From Candidatus Gastranaerophilales bacterium (GTDB taxonomy: Bacteria; Cyanobacteriota; Vampirovibrionia; Gastranaerophilales; Gastranaerophilaceae), in contig CALUSI010000018.1 in NCBI GenBank assembly GCA_944323395.1, positions 1 to 36,301 on the forward strand: a stretch of DNA of 36,301 bases. The letters run 5' to 3'. Positions within the stretch are counted from its first letter, which is position 1. Every line of letters starts with the position of its first letter. Below the pieces are notes generated by a model. It did not search any database. It saw nothing but the letters and a program-made list of their open reading frames with translations, and was not told where the DNA came from. Positions 8,854-17,487 of this stretch are shown here, piece by piece. A program made the translations under genes and the position numbers.

Positions 8854-9014
8854 GATTGCTTTTCTTTTATATCTAGTACCGCATTATGTGCTATTAGGTA
8901 TATTGAACAGGTTTTATAATTTTTCATATACCAAGCACAGCTCTCTTGTGCACATACAATGTGAATGTCATTTCCTGCACTCATCAAAGGACAAATAGGA
9001 ATTTTATTTGACAT
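8835..9014 (-). CDS. 59-aa four-cysteine protein (probable metal or Fe-S binder)
   Basis: A short gene with a strong AGGAG seven bases before ATG at 9014. The product is 59 aa and has four cysteines in C8-x12-C21-x4-C26-x9-C36 order: ICPLMSAG near the N-terminus, then VCAQESCAWYMKNYKTCSIY. The CPxMS...C...CAWY...CxI arrangement resembles small four-cysteine proteins found in anaerobes that I have seen annotated only as hypothetical, and it suggests a zinc or iron-sulfur site. It starts 12 bp after the stop of the NfnA-like gene, so it is probably cotranscribed with it and may serve in the same redox process. Its stop lies inside the shared bidirectional terminator. The spacing, SD and composition support a real gene; the function is inferred. 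Confidence 0.8.
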   Translation of the reverse strand: MSNKIPICPLMSAGNDIHIVCAQESCAWYMKNYKTCSIYLIAHNAVLDIKEKQSKNTPQ

Positions 9015-9026
9015 TATTATTCTCCT

Positions 9027-9875
9027 TTATTTTGCAATAGCATCTGCTTTTTTTAGAAGGTTACAGTTTTCACTTCTTCTTCGTTCTTCATCTTTATAAA
9101 TTTTTGTTCTATTAATAACTTCATCAAAATCTATTTTATGTGCATCAAAGTCAGGCCCATCTATGCATGCAAATTTTACTTCTCCGCCAACTGTTACTCT
9201 GCAAGCTCCGCACATACCTGTTCCATCTATCATAATTGGGTTCATGCTTGCTTCTGTCTTTATATTTTTTTCTTTTGTAAGATTTGCAACTGCTCTCATC
9301 ATTGGCATTGGACCTACAGCTATTACATAGTCTATTTTTTCTTTAGCCATAATATCAGCTAATACTTCAGTAACAAACCCTTTATGACCTAATGAACCGT
9401 CATCTGTTGCAATATGAAGTTCATCACAAGCTTTTGCCATTTTATCTTGCCAGAATAATAAATCTTTATTTCTTGCACCCATTATCATATGAACTTTATT
9501 TCCGGCATCATAGAATGCTTTAGATATTAAATAGCAAGGTGCTGCACCATAACCGCCTGCAACACAAACTACTGTTCCGTATTTTTCTATATCTGTGGGT
9601 TTTCCTAATGGCCCTACTACATCAAGAATTTCATCGCCAATTTCTAGTTGTGCAAGTTTTTTTGTGGAATATCCAACTGCCATAAATACAACTGTTAATA
9701 TGCCTTTCTCTCTATCTACATCAGCAATTGTTATTGGCACTCTTTCGCCATTTGCTTCAACTCTGAAAATTATGAACTGACCTGCTTGGGCGTTTCTTGT
9801 TACAAATGGTGCATCTATTTTTAATTCATACTGGTTTGGGCACAATTCAATTTTGTCTAATATTTTATAACCCAC
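9027..9875 (-). CDS. NfnA/SudB-like ferredoxin:NADP+ oxidoreductase subunit (FAD, 2Fe-2S)
   Basis: The 282-aa protein has an N-terminal FAD-binding beta-barrel (PFVTRNAQAGQFIIF), a nucleotide-binding domain with CVAGGYGAAPCYLISKAF, and a C-terminal cysteine cluster (GTGMCGACRVTVGGEVKFAC, followed by DGPDFD). This order matches the small subunit of NADH-dependent reduced ferredoxin:NADP+ oxidoreductase (NfnA), also called sulfide dehydrogenase beta, and it is related to PyrK. The GTG start at 9875 is set by AGGAGGT seven bases upstream. NfnA normally works with NfnB/GltA, usually the adjacent gene; here no partner is present, and the only cotranscribed gene is the 59-aa cysteine protein. A dihydroorotate dehydrogenase electron-transfer role (PyrK) is less likely because of the GPDFD tail. 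Confidence 0.88.
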   Translation of the reverse strand: MGYKILDKIELCPNQYELKIDAPFVTRNAQAGQFIIFRVEANGERVPITIADVDREKGILTVVFMAVGYSTKKLAQLEIGDEILDVVGPLGKPTDIEKYGTVVCVAGGYGAAPCYLISKAFYDAGNKVHMIMGARNKDLLFWQDKMAKACDELHIATDDGSLGHKGFVTEVLADIMAKEKIDYVIAVGPMPMMRAVANLTKEKNIKTEASMNPIMIDGTGMCGACRVTVGGEVKFACIDGPDFDAHKIDFDEVINRTKIYKDEERRRSENCNLLKKADAIAK

Positions 9876-9970
9876 GGTTAAGACCTCCTTTTTGCTTATT
9901 TGAAAATATTATATCATACATAAATTTGAGTGAAAAATATTATAAAATGGTCAATTTATTTTACATTATA

Positions 9971-9997
9971 AAAAATAAAGACCGCAAAATGCGGTCT
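9971..9997 (-). terminator. terminator for the small minus-strand gene at 10036
   Basis: The arms AGACCGC (9979-9985) and GCGGTCT (9991-9997) enclose a short A-rich loop; on the minus strand the stem is followed by TTATTTTTT. It lies 38 bp beyond the stop of the 10036-10410 gene. Confidence 0.75.
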
Positions 9998-10035
9998 GTT
10001 TAAAAAATAACAAACAATAATTGGGATTGGGGAAA

Positions 10036-10410
10036 CTATGCATACGAAGCATTTATGTATGCAAGTGCTATATCGCCTGCTGTTTTTTCTGAAATTTCAG
10101 GAAATTCATCTATTGCGATATTGAATGCTTCATCAAAATCAGCTTCAAAACCTTTCATAAAATCTGCTATTCTTGTTTCTTGTTCAGAATTTACATATTT
10201 TGAAACTTCTACTGTCTTTTTTGTTTTTACCGGAATTAAGTCGGCATTTTGTGCTGCTAAAAATCCAAAAACTTCATTTGAATTAACTTGTTTTTGTTGT
10301 TGTTGGGTTTTTGATTCTTTTTCTGTATTCTTTGATAAATCTTCTTTTGTTTCTTGTTTGAAATACTGGTTACCTGTCACTCCGAATTTTAATGGATTGA
10401 TGTTTGACAT
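10036..10410 (-). CDS. small protein with N-terminal INPLKFG tag, unknown function
   Basis: The 124-aa product starts MSNINPLKFGVTGNQYF, which resembles the N-terminal signature of four other proteins in this window (24088, 28193, 29070 and 31716). It then has a Gln/Lys/Ser-rich flexible stretch to about residue 55 and an acidic, probably helical C-terminal half (ADFMKGFEADFDEAFNIAID). There is no signal peptide, membrane segment or known domain. The start is the ATG at 10410 with GGAGG nine bases upstream; the longer frame to 10443 lacks an SD. It is a single-gene unit, with a sigma28-like promoter 35 bp upstream and its own terminator. That suggests expression with motility or late appendage genes elsewhere, but no function is recognised. 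Confidence 0.8.
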   Translation of the reverse strand: MSNINPLKFGVTGNQYFKQETKEDLSKNTEKESKTQQQQKQVNSNEVFGFLAAQNADLIPVKTKKTVEVSKYVNSEQETRIADFMKGFEADFDEAFNIAIDEFPEISEKTAGDIALAYINASYA

Positions 10411-10444
10411 TGTTATTTTCCTCCAATTGTTTGTTACACACATA

Positions 10445-10471
10445 CCATCGACATATTTTTAATGAACTTTA
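10445..10471 (-). promoter_or_regulatory. sigma28 (FliA/SigD)-like promoter
   Basis: Read on the minus strand the site is CTAAAGTTC, then an 11-base spacer, then GTCGATGG. The known consensus is TAAAGTTT-N11-GCCGATAA for FliA (TAAA-N15-GCCGATAT for SigD). The spacing is exact, with one mismatch in the -35 box and three in the -10 box. It lies 35 bp before the start of the 10036-10410 gene. A closely similar site precedes the gene at 26971-27939. Confidence 0.6.
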
Positions 10472-10534
10472 GTTTTTATGTCATTTTTATTCGTTGAAAT
10501 GTAATATTTGTTTACATAATGTTTGGAGAGCTTT

Positions 10535-11050
10535 TTAATCTTGGTTAGTTTTTACAAACAAAGGTTTTTCTATTTCAGATTTTATCTGTGGAATTATGCA
10601 TATTTTTAAAGCTATTCTTTTGAATAATAGTACTTTCTGAATATTATTATTATATTTATTGCAGGCGATATAATCTATTAAAACCGGCAATGACAAATAA
10701 AGCGTTGTAAGAAATACTATAATTAATGTGTTAATTTTTTTTGTAATTTTATCTATGCATAAAAATCCCAGTATAACGAGCTGTAAAATAAACATACAAG
10801 ATATAATTCCAATAATCAAAAATACAAGATATATAAAATTATTGATTGTTATGTATTGAAAAGATTTATAAAATAGAAACATTAATATTGTTGAACCGAG
10901 AAAAAAATAAAATATAAAATTTAGTAATAATTTTCTTTCCGAAGTTTTATTTTTATCCCACAACGTATATAAAATTATACATTCTATAAAAGATGAGAAA
11001 AATAAAGATAAAATGATAAATATTGTATTAATATTAATATATGTTGACAT
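10535..11050 (-). CDS. small four-helix membrane protein, unknown
   Basis: The 171-aa protein has four strongly hydrophobic segments at about residues 8-30, 42-61, 70-98 and 107-126, with short basic loops between them and a ~45-residue polar C-terminal tail. No catalytic motif or family was recognised. The ATG has AAGGAT seven bases upstream. It starts 12 bp after the comEC stop, so it should be cotranscribed with comEC. That position might suggest a role in DNA uptake or in the membrane around it, but nothing in the sequence itself shows this. Confidence 0.75.
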   Translation of the reverse strand: MSTYININTIFIILSLFFSSFIECIILYTLWDKNKTSERKLLLNFIFYFFLGSTILMFLFYKSFQYITINNFIYLVFLIIGIISCMFILQLVILGFLCIDKITKKINTLIIVFLTTLYLSLPVLIDYIACNKYNNNIQKVLLFKRIALKICIIPQIKSEIEKPLFVKTNQD

Positions 11051-11062
11051 TGTTATATCCTT

Positions 11063-13435
11063 TTAATTGCTCTTTTCTATAAATTTTCTTGTTTTGGGAG
11101 AATACATATAAATTCTGTAATTACTATTATTTAAGACCAATTTAATTGCATTATGGTAATCTGTTCTTAAATATTTCTTGTTATTTTCTTCAAGAATTCT
11201 TATTGTTTGTGGGTGCGGATGATTATAAAAATACCCGCTTGTTGATAGTATAAATAAATCAGAGTTATTAATCATTTCATTATTAATCGTATTTTTGGCA
11301 CCGTGGTGTCCTGATTTTATTATAGAAATATTATTTTTATATATATCAGGAATTGACTCATATGTTTTTATATCACCATCAGCCATAAATAGAAGATTTT
11401 TGTCTTTATATTTACAGTGAACTATTAAAGATTTCTGATTTTCACTTTTTATTAATTCCCCAACAGGTTCAATTATTGTTAGAATAAAGTTGTCTTTATT
11501 ATATATTTCCTCAATATTTTCTGCTATTTCATAATTAATTTTATTTGAGTCTAAATATTCTTTGATATTGTCTGAAAGCATTGTATTTTCGTAAGTTTCA
11601 GTTATATATAACTTTTTTACATAGATATTCTCTAGAATATCTACGGTTCCACCGGCATGGTCAGAGTCAAAATGTGTAAGAATTAATGAGTTTATATCTT
11701 TTATTCCTTTATCTCTTATATATTTAATTATAATGTTTTTTGCTTGAGAAGAACTTTTTAGGTATCCGCTTCTGCCTGTATCAATAAGGAAATATTCATT
11801 ATTTGGTGATTTTAATAAAACAGCATCTGCATTTCCTAATGAAAAGAATATAACTTCCGCATTTCTATTTGGGAGCGTAATAAAGGTTAATGTGAATATA
11901 ATTAACAAGGTTGTTATTGAGATAATTATTTTCTTTGATTTTATTTTGAATTTTAATAGACATGTAATACTTACAATTATCGTGAAATATAAGATAATCT
12001 GAATTAATGATGGCTTTTTTACATAAATGATTGAATGAGGGAGTGTTGAGAAAAGTTCCGCTACTTTTACTATATAAATTAAAATTGGATTTAAAATTAA
12101 ATCAGCGAAATAGCAAATTTGTTTTGCTACAGCAGGTATCATTGCAATTATTGAACTTATAAAGCCTATAAACGAAACAATACTCAAGACGGGAACTATA
12201 GCAATATTAGCGAAAACAGCATATACAGAAAAAGTATTGAAATAATACATTTGTAGAGGTGCCGCATAAAGCTGGGCAATAAATGGTATTAAACAAGCAC
12301 CTAATGTAATATTTATAAATTTATGTTTAAAACTAAAAGCTAATAAAGGGGCGGTAATTATTAATGCAAAAGTAGTAATAAAGGAAAGTTGAAAACCAAT
12401 ATCGAAAATAGTCAAAGGATTTGTAAGCAACATTAAAAAGGCAACAATAAATAATAAAGATATTGTAGATGTTGCTTTATCTATTAATTTACCTATTAAA
12501 ATTAGAGTCAACATTATTGTTGCTCTTATAATAGGTGTGCCAAAACCTGTCATACAAGTATAGAATAAAATAAGTAAAATTCCTGAAATTATTGAAAATT
12601 TGTAATTTAGTCTTAAACTTCTCGCTATAAAATACCAAATACCGAAAATTAATGTTACATTCATTCCTGATGCGGAAAGTATGTGAAAAATACCAGAGTT
12701 GATAAATTTCTCTTTTGTATTCTCATCAGGATTAACAGCATCATCTCCAAAGATAATACCTCCTAATATTTCAAGCATTGGAGATTTTATATTTTGACTA
12801 TGTATTTTTATAATGTTATTTCTTGTGTCATTTAGTTTTCGTATTAACTTCCCTAAAAAATCATTTGCCCTGTTTTGAATTTTCCAATTTTCATTGACAT
12901 AAAGAAGTGAAAAGGTCTTTTTTAGTTGTAAATATCTTGCATAATCAAACTGCGAAGGGTTCTGTGCAATATTTGGAAGTTTTAACTTACCTTCAAGTTT
13001 TATTGTGTCCCCGATTTTAATTTCTCTTAGGTCTTTTCTTTCATCATTTATTGTTACTAATGTTTTTGCTGTGATATTTTTATTTGTTTCATCTTTTGTT
13101 GATATTGTTAAGACTTTTGCATAAAACTTTGTTCTATATTCTTGGCTGTTCGTTGGAATTGTGAGTACTTTTGCTGTTATATTAACATTTTCATTTGCAT
13201 ATGATGTAAGTTCATCATCTGTTTTAAAATTAAATGAAGAATTTAAGAAACCTAAGAAAAAGATTATTGCATATGTACAAAATAATTTTGTTGAAATTAA
13301 GTTCTTGAATTTATATAAATAGCCTAAAATGATAAAAATACCAATTGAAACAGGTAAAAAATATTCAGAAAAGAAGCTATAAATCCCAAGCATATACAGG
13401 CAGGAAAATACAATTATTTTTGCCTGTTTATTCAT
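11063..13435 (-). CDS. comEC: ComEC/Rec2-family DNA internalisation protein
   Basis: The protein is about 790 aa with the three-part ComEC plan. A short hydrophobic N-terminus and a DUF4131-like OB-type domain (with GDTIKLEGKLKLPNIAQNPS) come first. A polytopic competence domain follows (FHILSASGMNVTLIFGIWYF, with an ATIMLTLILIGKLI stretch after it). The C-terminus is a metallo-beta-lactamase domain with LTHFDSDHAGGT, DTG and HHGA. ComEC forms the inner-membrane channel that takes in single-stranded DNA during transformation; the C-terminal domain is thought to degrade the other strand. The start is the ATG at 13435, with AAAGGAG nine bases upstream; the GTG at 13444 overlaps that SD. All expected domains are present, so it looks functional. 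No comEA or pilin genes are in the window. Confidence 0.95.
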   Translation of the reverse strand: MNKQAKIIVFSCLYMLGIYSFFSEYFLPVSIGIFIILGYLYKFKNLISTKLFCTYAIIFFLGFLNSSFNFKTDDELTSYANENVNITAKVLTIPTNSQEYRTKFYAKVLTISTKDETNKNITAKTLVTINDERKDLREIKIGDTIKLEGKLKLPNIAQNPSQFDYARYLQLKKTFSLLYVNENWKIQNRANDFLGKLIRKLNDTRNNIIKIHSQNIKSPMLEILGGIIFGDDAVNPDENTKEKFINSGIFHILSASGMNVTLIFGIWYFIARSLRLNYKFSIISGILLILFYTCMTGFGTPIIRATIMLTLILIGKLIDKATSTISLLFIVAFLMLLTNPLTIFDIGFQLSFITTFALIITAPLLAFSFKHKFINITLGACLIPFIAQLYAAPLQMYYFNTFSVYAVFANIAIVPVLSIVSFIGFISSIIAMIPAVAKQICYFADLILNPILIYIVKVAELFSTLPHSIIYVKKPSLIQIILYFTIIVSITCLLKFKIKSKKIIISITTLLIIFTLTFITLPNRNAEVIFFSLGNADAVLLKSPNNEYFLIDTGRSGYLKSSSQAKNIIIKYIRDKGIKDINSLILTHFDSDHAGGTVDILENIYVKKLYITETYENTMLSDNIKEYLDSNKINYEIAENIEEIYNKDNFILTIIEPVGELIKSENQKSLIVHCKYKDKNLLFMADGDIKTYESIPDIYKNNISIIKSGHHGAKNTINNEMINNSDLFILSTSGYFYNHPHPQTIRILEENNKKYLRTDYHNAIKLVLNNSNYRIYMYSPKTRKFIEKSN

Positions 13436-13455
13436 CAATAACACTCCTTTAAAAT

Positions 13456-13483
13456 TAAGACTCTTACTATTGTAAGAGTCTTA
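13456..13483 (-). terminator. hairpin between the 13489 gene and comEC
   Basis: A perfect 12-bp stem (13456-13467 with 13472-13483) and TATT loop lie six bases after the stop of the small exported protein gene. On the minus strand it is followed by AATTTTAAAGG, a poor T tract that runs into the comEC SD. It may therefore attenuate transcription or structure the comEC leader. Confidence 0.5.
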
Positions 13484-13488
13484 GATTA

Positions 13489-13902
13489 TTATATCATTGT
13501 TTCTCTTATTTCACGTTTTGATTGTTCTATTTTTTTTATTTGTCTTTCCAGTGTTTTTATTTGGTTACCAAGAACGCGTCTTTGTTCCTTTATTAGTTTG
13601 TACTGTGTATCTACTTCCTGATATTTTGCCTGATAATCTAAAAGGCTGTTTCTACTATTGACTTGTGCGCTATCAAGTTCAAAAAGAGCTTTGTCAAAGT
13701 ATTCATTTTGATCGGAGGCAGCATCTTGAGTGTATGTTGAAGATGCTTGTGTTTTCTTTTCTATGCTGGCATTAGATTGAACAGCTCCTTTTTTTGTTGT
13801 AGTTGCTTGATATTCCGTAGGATCAAACACCATACCATTAGCCAACGCTATTCCTGTTGTCATTGTAAGAATTATTGACAATATTAAAAACTTCTTTTTC
13901 AT
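13489..13902 (-). CDS. small exported coiled-coil protein, unknown
   Basis: The 137-aa protein has a clear Sec signal peptide (MKKKFLILSIILTMTTGIA, with probable cleavage after ALA near residue 21). A Ser/Thr/Gln-rich linker runs to about residue 65. The C-terminal half is a heptad-like helical region (YQEVDTQYKLIKEQRRVLGN, then alternating ER/KK motifs). It should be periplasmic or surface-associated and probably oligomerises. A run of AGGGG precedes the ATG. It lies upstream of comEC on the same strand with a hairpin between. No family was recognised and there is no lipobox. Confidence 0.75.
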   Translation of the reverse strand: MKKKFLILSIILTMTTGIALANGMVFDPTEYQATTTKKGAVQSNASIEKKTQASSTYTQDAASDQNEYFDKALFELDSAQVNSRNSLLDYQAKYQEVDTQYKLIKEQRRVLGNQIKTLERQIKKIEQSKREIRETMI

Positions 13903-14008
13903 ATTATTACCCCTATTGTATATCTGTTAGTATTAAAACATCTTTTTTGCTATTTAGACAATCGTATAAATAATTGATAATTTGTTATGTAAGTTTTAAA
14001 ATTGTGGA

Positions 14009-17000
14009 ATGCAAGAGTATATTAAAAATCTAAAATGCAAATATTCTGAAGAAATAGCTGCTTTATTAAAAAAACGTATTTCCTTTGCAATGAGCGGCAT
14101 TACTAATTGCTCAAAACTTTTTATTTTGGCCGATTTTTTATTAAAGAATAATAAAAAACTTGTTTATGTTGTAGAAACAGAACAAACTGCACTTAAATAT
14201 TGTAATGATTTAAAAAAAATGTTTAATATAGATGCTATTATTTTTCCATATCAAGATGGCTCTATTTACGATACAAATTCAAAAAATCTATATAAATATG
14301 CAAAACAAATTAATATATTAAATGCCGCATTGTCTAACGAAATTCTTATTGTGCCGCAAAAAGCTTTATTTGAAAAATTTCCTGATAAAAACTTTTTTGA
14401 GATTAATAATTTAAATATAAAAGTAGATGATGATATTAATATAGAAGAAATAGCTCTAAACCTTGTAAAAATGGGTTATAAAAGAAAGACTCTAGTTGCT
14501 GATATTGGTGAATTTAGTATTCGAGGCGATATAATTGATATTTATCCATTAAGCGAAAATCCATACAGGTTGGAACTATGGGGAGATACAGTAACTGATA
14601 TAAGAATTTTTGATGCATCTAATCAAAGAAGTATTTCAAAACAAAAAGATATTAATATTCAACCGATATATAAGTTTATTCTGAATAATGAATCATATAA
14701 AAAAATAGAAAAAATAATTGACTGTAATGAAGAAAATCAGCTTGAAATATTGGAACAAGTAAAAAATGAAAATTATTTTGAAGGTATAGAATATTATGAA
14801 TCTTATTTTAATAATGATTTGAAAGTTATTTCGCAATTAACAGACAGTGATTTTATATTTGTTTTTGATGATTATACTCAGTTTAAATCCAGATATGAAA
14901 AAACAGATGAAAATCTCAATAAGCAATATGAAGAAAATATAAAAAACAAACTCACTCTGCCTTTAAAAAATAAAAATCACCTTCCGCTTAAAGAGTTTTT
15001 AACAACTGTCAGTACTTTTCAGAAAGTATATTTTGATAATTTTATTTCGGAAGAGTTTGATATTAATATTGAACTAACAACTGAATTAATTCCATATTTT
15101 GCATCCGGTCTTGAAGATATAGCTAAGTTTATTCGTGAAAAATTAAAATATAATTATAAGATTATTACGGCGACTGATTATAAGAAAAGAATAGAAGAAA
15201 TATTTACAGAGTATGAAATTCCTTATACTTATAATATAGAAGAAAAAAATGCCGTATATGTAACGGATAATATTGTATCGGCAGGCAGTATTATAGAAGA
15301 CTGTAAGTTAATAGTTATTACAGATAAAGAGTTCTTCAATAAACGTTCAAAAGATATAACTGCAACTCGTTTTAACTACAGAAGAGAAAATCTTGATTTT
15401 ATAGAAACGCTTAATGATATAAAAGAAGGCGATTATATAGTCCATATGGTGCATGGTATAGGTATTTTTAAAGGAATATCTAAACAAATAATAGATAATG
15501 AAGAAAAAGATTATTTAACATTAGAATATGCACGTGGTGATAAACTTCATATTCCTGCAGAACAAATAAATATGCTATGCCGCTATAGAGGTTCTGGAAA
15601 TGTATTACCGTCATTATCGAAAATGGGCGGAAACGATTGGAATAATACAAAAGCAAAGGTTAAAAAAGCAGTTGAAGATGTCGCTCAAGATTTGATTAAT
15701 TTATATGCGATGAGAAAGTTATCTCAAGGTTATGCTTTTGAGCCTGATACTGTTTGGCAATATGAAATGGAAGATTCCTTTGGGTATACTGAAACTCCAG
15801 ATCAGATGAAAGCTATATCTCAAACAAAAGAAGATATGGAATCAGATAAACCAATGGATAGGCTAATATGTGGTGATGTTGGTTTCGGTAAAACAGAAGT
15901 TGCAATTAGAGCTATTTTTAAGGCAGTAATGTCTTCTAAACAAGCAGCTATTGTTGTTCCGACAACAATATTAGCAATGCAACATTACCAAACTATATCT
16001 GAAAGATTTAAACCATATCCCGTAAAAGTTGAACTTTTATCAAGATTCAAAAGTGCCAAAGAGCAAAAAGAAGTAATAAAAAAATTGATTTTAGGTGAAG
16101 TTGATGTTGTTGTAGGAACTCATAGACTTCTTCAAGATGATGTTCAATTTAAAGATTTAGGGTTGCTTGTAATAGATGAGGAACATAAATTTGGTGTTGC
16201 GCATAAAGAAAAGTTAAAACGTATGAAGAAAAATATAGATATACTTACAATGTCAGCGACACCTATACCAAGAACTTTATATATGTCTTTATCAGGTATA
16301 AAAGATATGAGTGTAATTAATACTCCGCCTACGAACCGATTACCTGTAAAAACTTTTGTTAGTGAATATAAAGAATCAATAGTAAAAAATGCAATAAATT
16401 ATGAAATAGAAAGAGAAGGTCAGGTTTTCTATTTGTATAACCGAGTAGAAAGCATATATGAGTTTGCTGAAAATTTAAAAAAACTGTTGCCTAATATCCG
16501 TTTGGCAGTTGCACATGGTCAAATGGATAAAAATCAACTTGAACAAATAATGATGGATTTCTTGAATAAAGAATATGATCTTCTTCTCTGTACTACAATT
16601 ATTGAATCAGGGTTAGATATACCAAATGCCAATACAATGATAATACATGATGCAGATAAATTTGGCTTGGCTCAGTTATATCAAATAAGAGGAAGAGTAG
16701 GGAGAACAGATAGACAAGCATTCTGCTATTGTTTGTATAAACAATCAAAAACACTAACTCAAGATGCAATTAAACGTCTAAAATATATCAAAGAATTTAC
16801 GACTTTAGGAAGCGGATATCAAATTGCAATGAGAGATATTGAAATTAGAGGGGTTGGAAATGTATTGGGTACAAAACAGCACGGTCAAATGGTAAATGTA
16901 GGTTTTGATACATATTGCCAATTATTGGAAGAAGCTGTTGTAAAAATACAAGATGGTAAAGTTGTTGAAAATAAGCCAGCTATAGTAGATATAAATGTAA

Positions 17001-17467
17001 CGGCATATATTCCGGATGAATGGGTCGGATCAAAAGAACAGAAAATGATTGAATATAAGAGACTCGCAGATGTAAAATCAGAATCTGAACTTGAATTAAT
17101 CAAATCGGAATGGAAAGATAGATTTTCAAAAATGTCTGAGCCTGTAGAAAATTTGATAAAATTAGTTCAATTAAGATTATTGGCGACAAAAGCAGGAATA
17201 ACTTTAATAAGAGAAACAGATTTTACAATCAGAATATATACGAATCTTTCAAAGGGCGAGTGGAATATAATTTCTGCAAAAACGGATAGAAATATTACGA
17301 AATATATTAAGTATACAATCGCTCCGAATACTTGCAGTGACGGCAATAGCATATTGCTGTTAAACAGAAATTATCTAAATTTTGAAGAATTGTTTAACAT
17401 ATTGTCTAATTTATTTTATCATATATTAAAGATAGGATATGATTATAATCCAAATAATAAAGGTTAG
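14009..17467 (+). CDS. mfd: transcription-repair coupling factor Mfd
   Basis: The 1152-aa ATP-dependent translocase removes RNA polymerase stalled at DNA damage and recruits UvrA. Domains in order are a UvrB-like N-terminal part (RGDIIDIYPLSENPYRLELW near residue 170), the RNA-polymerase-interacting CarD-like domain (GDYIVHMVHGIGIFKGI near 475), and the SF2 motor. The motor has Walker A GDVGFGKTEVA near residue 622, the DEEH box IDEEHKFGV near 720, SATPIPRTL, and helicase motif VI QIRGRVGRTDRQAF. The C-terminal TRCF domain that masks UvrA binding follows. The length is normal. The ATG at 14009 has only a weak GTGGA upstream. The lipoprotein isomerase starts 20 bp downstream and is probably cotranscribed. 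Confidence 0.97.
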   Translation: MQEYIKNLKCKYSEEIAALLKKRISFAMSGITNCSKLFILADFLLKNNKKLVYVVETEQTALKYCNDLKKMFNIDAIIFPYQDGSIYDTNSKNLYKYAKQINILNAALSNEILIVPQKALFEKFPDKNFFEINNLNIKVDDDINIEEIALNLVKMGYKRKTLVADIGEFSIRGDIIDIYPLSENPYRLELWGDTVTDIRIFDASNQRSISKQKDINIQPIYKFILNNESYKKIEKIIDCNEENQLEILEQVKNENYFEGIEYYESYFNNDLKVISQLTDSDFIFVFDDYTQFKSRYEKTDENLNKQYEENIKNKLTLPLKNKNHLPLKEFLTTVSTFQKVYFDNFISEEFDINIELTTELIPYFASGLEDIAKFIREKLKYNYKIITATDYKKRIEEIFTEYEIPYTYNIEEKNAVYVTDNIVSAGSIIEDCKLIVITDKEFFNKRSKDITATRFNYRRENLDFIETLNDIKEGDYIVHMVHGIGIFKGISKQIIDNEEKDYLTLEYARGDKLHIPAEQINMLCRYRGSGNVLPSLSKMGGNDWNNTKAKVKKAVEDVAQDLINLYAMRKLSQGYAFEPDTVWQYEMEDSFGYTETPDQMKAISQTKEDMESDKPMDRLICGDVGFGKTEVAIRAIFKAVMSSKQAAIVVPTTILAMQHYQTISERFKPYPVKVELLSRFKSAKEQKEVIKKLILGEVDVVVGTHRLLQDDVQFKDLGLLVIDEEHKFGVAHKEKLKRMKKNIDILTMSATPIPRTLYMSLSGIKDMSVINTPPTNRLPVKTFVSEYKESIVKNAINYEIEREGQVFYLYNRVESIYEFAENLKKLLPNIRLAVAHGQMDKNQLEQIMMDFLNKEYDLLLCTTIIESGLDIPNANTMIIHDADKFGLAQLYQIRGRVGRTDRQAFCYCLYKQSKTLTQDAIKRLKYIKEFTTLGSGYQIAMRDIEIRGVGNVLGTKQHGQMVNVGFDTYCQLLEEAVVKIQDGKVVENKPAIVDINVTAYIPDEWVGSKEQKMIEYKRLADVKSESELELIKSEWKDRFSKMSEPVENLIKLVQLRLLATKAGITLIRETDFTIRIYTNLSKGEWNIISAKTDRNITKYIKYTIAPNTCSDGNSILLLNRNYLNFEELFNILSNLFYHILKIGYDYNPNNKG

Positions 17468-17487
17468 TTAATCTAAGGAGAAAATAT

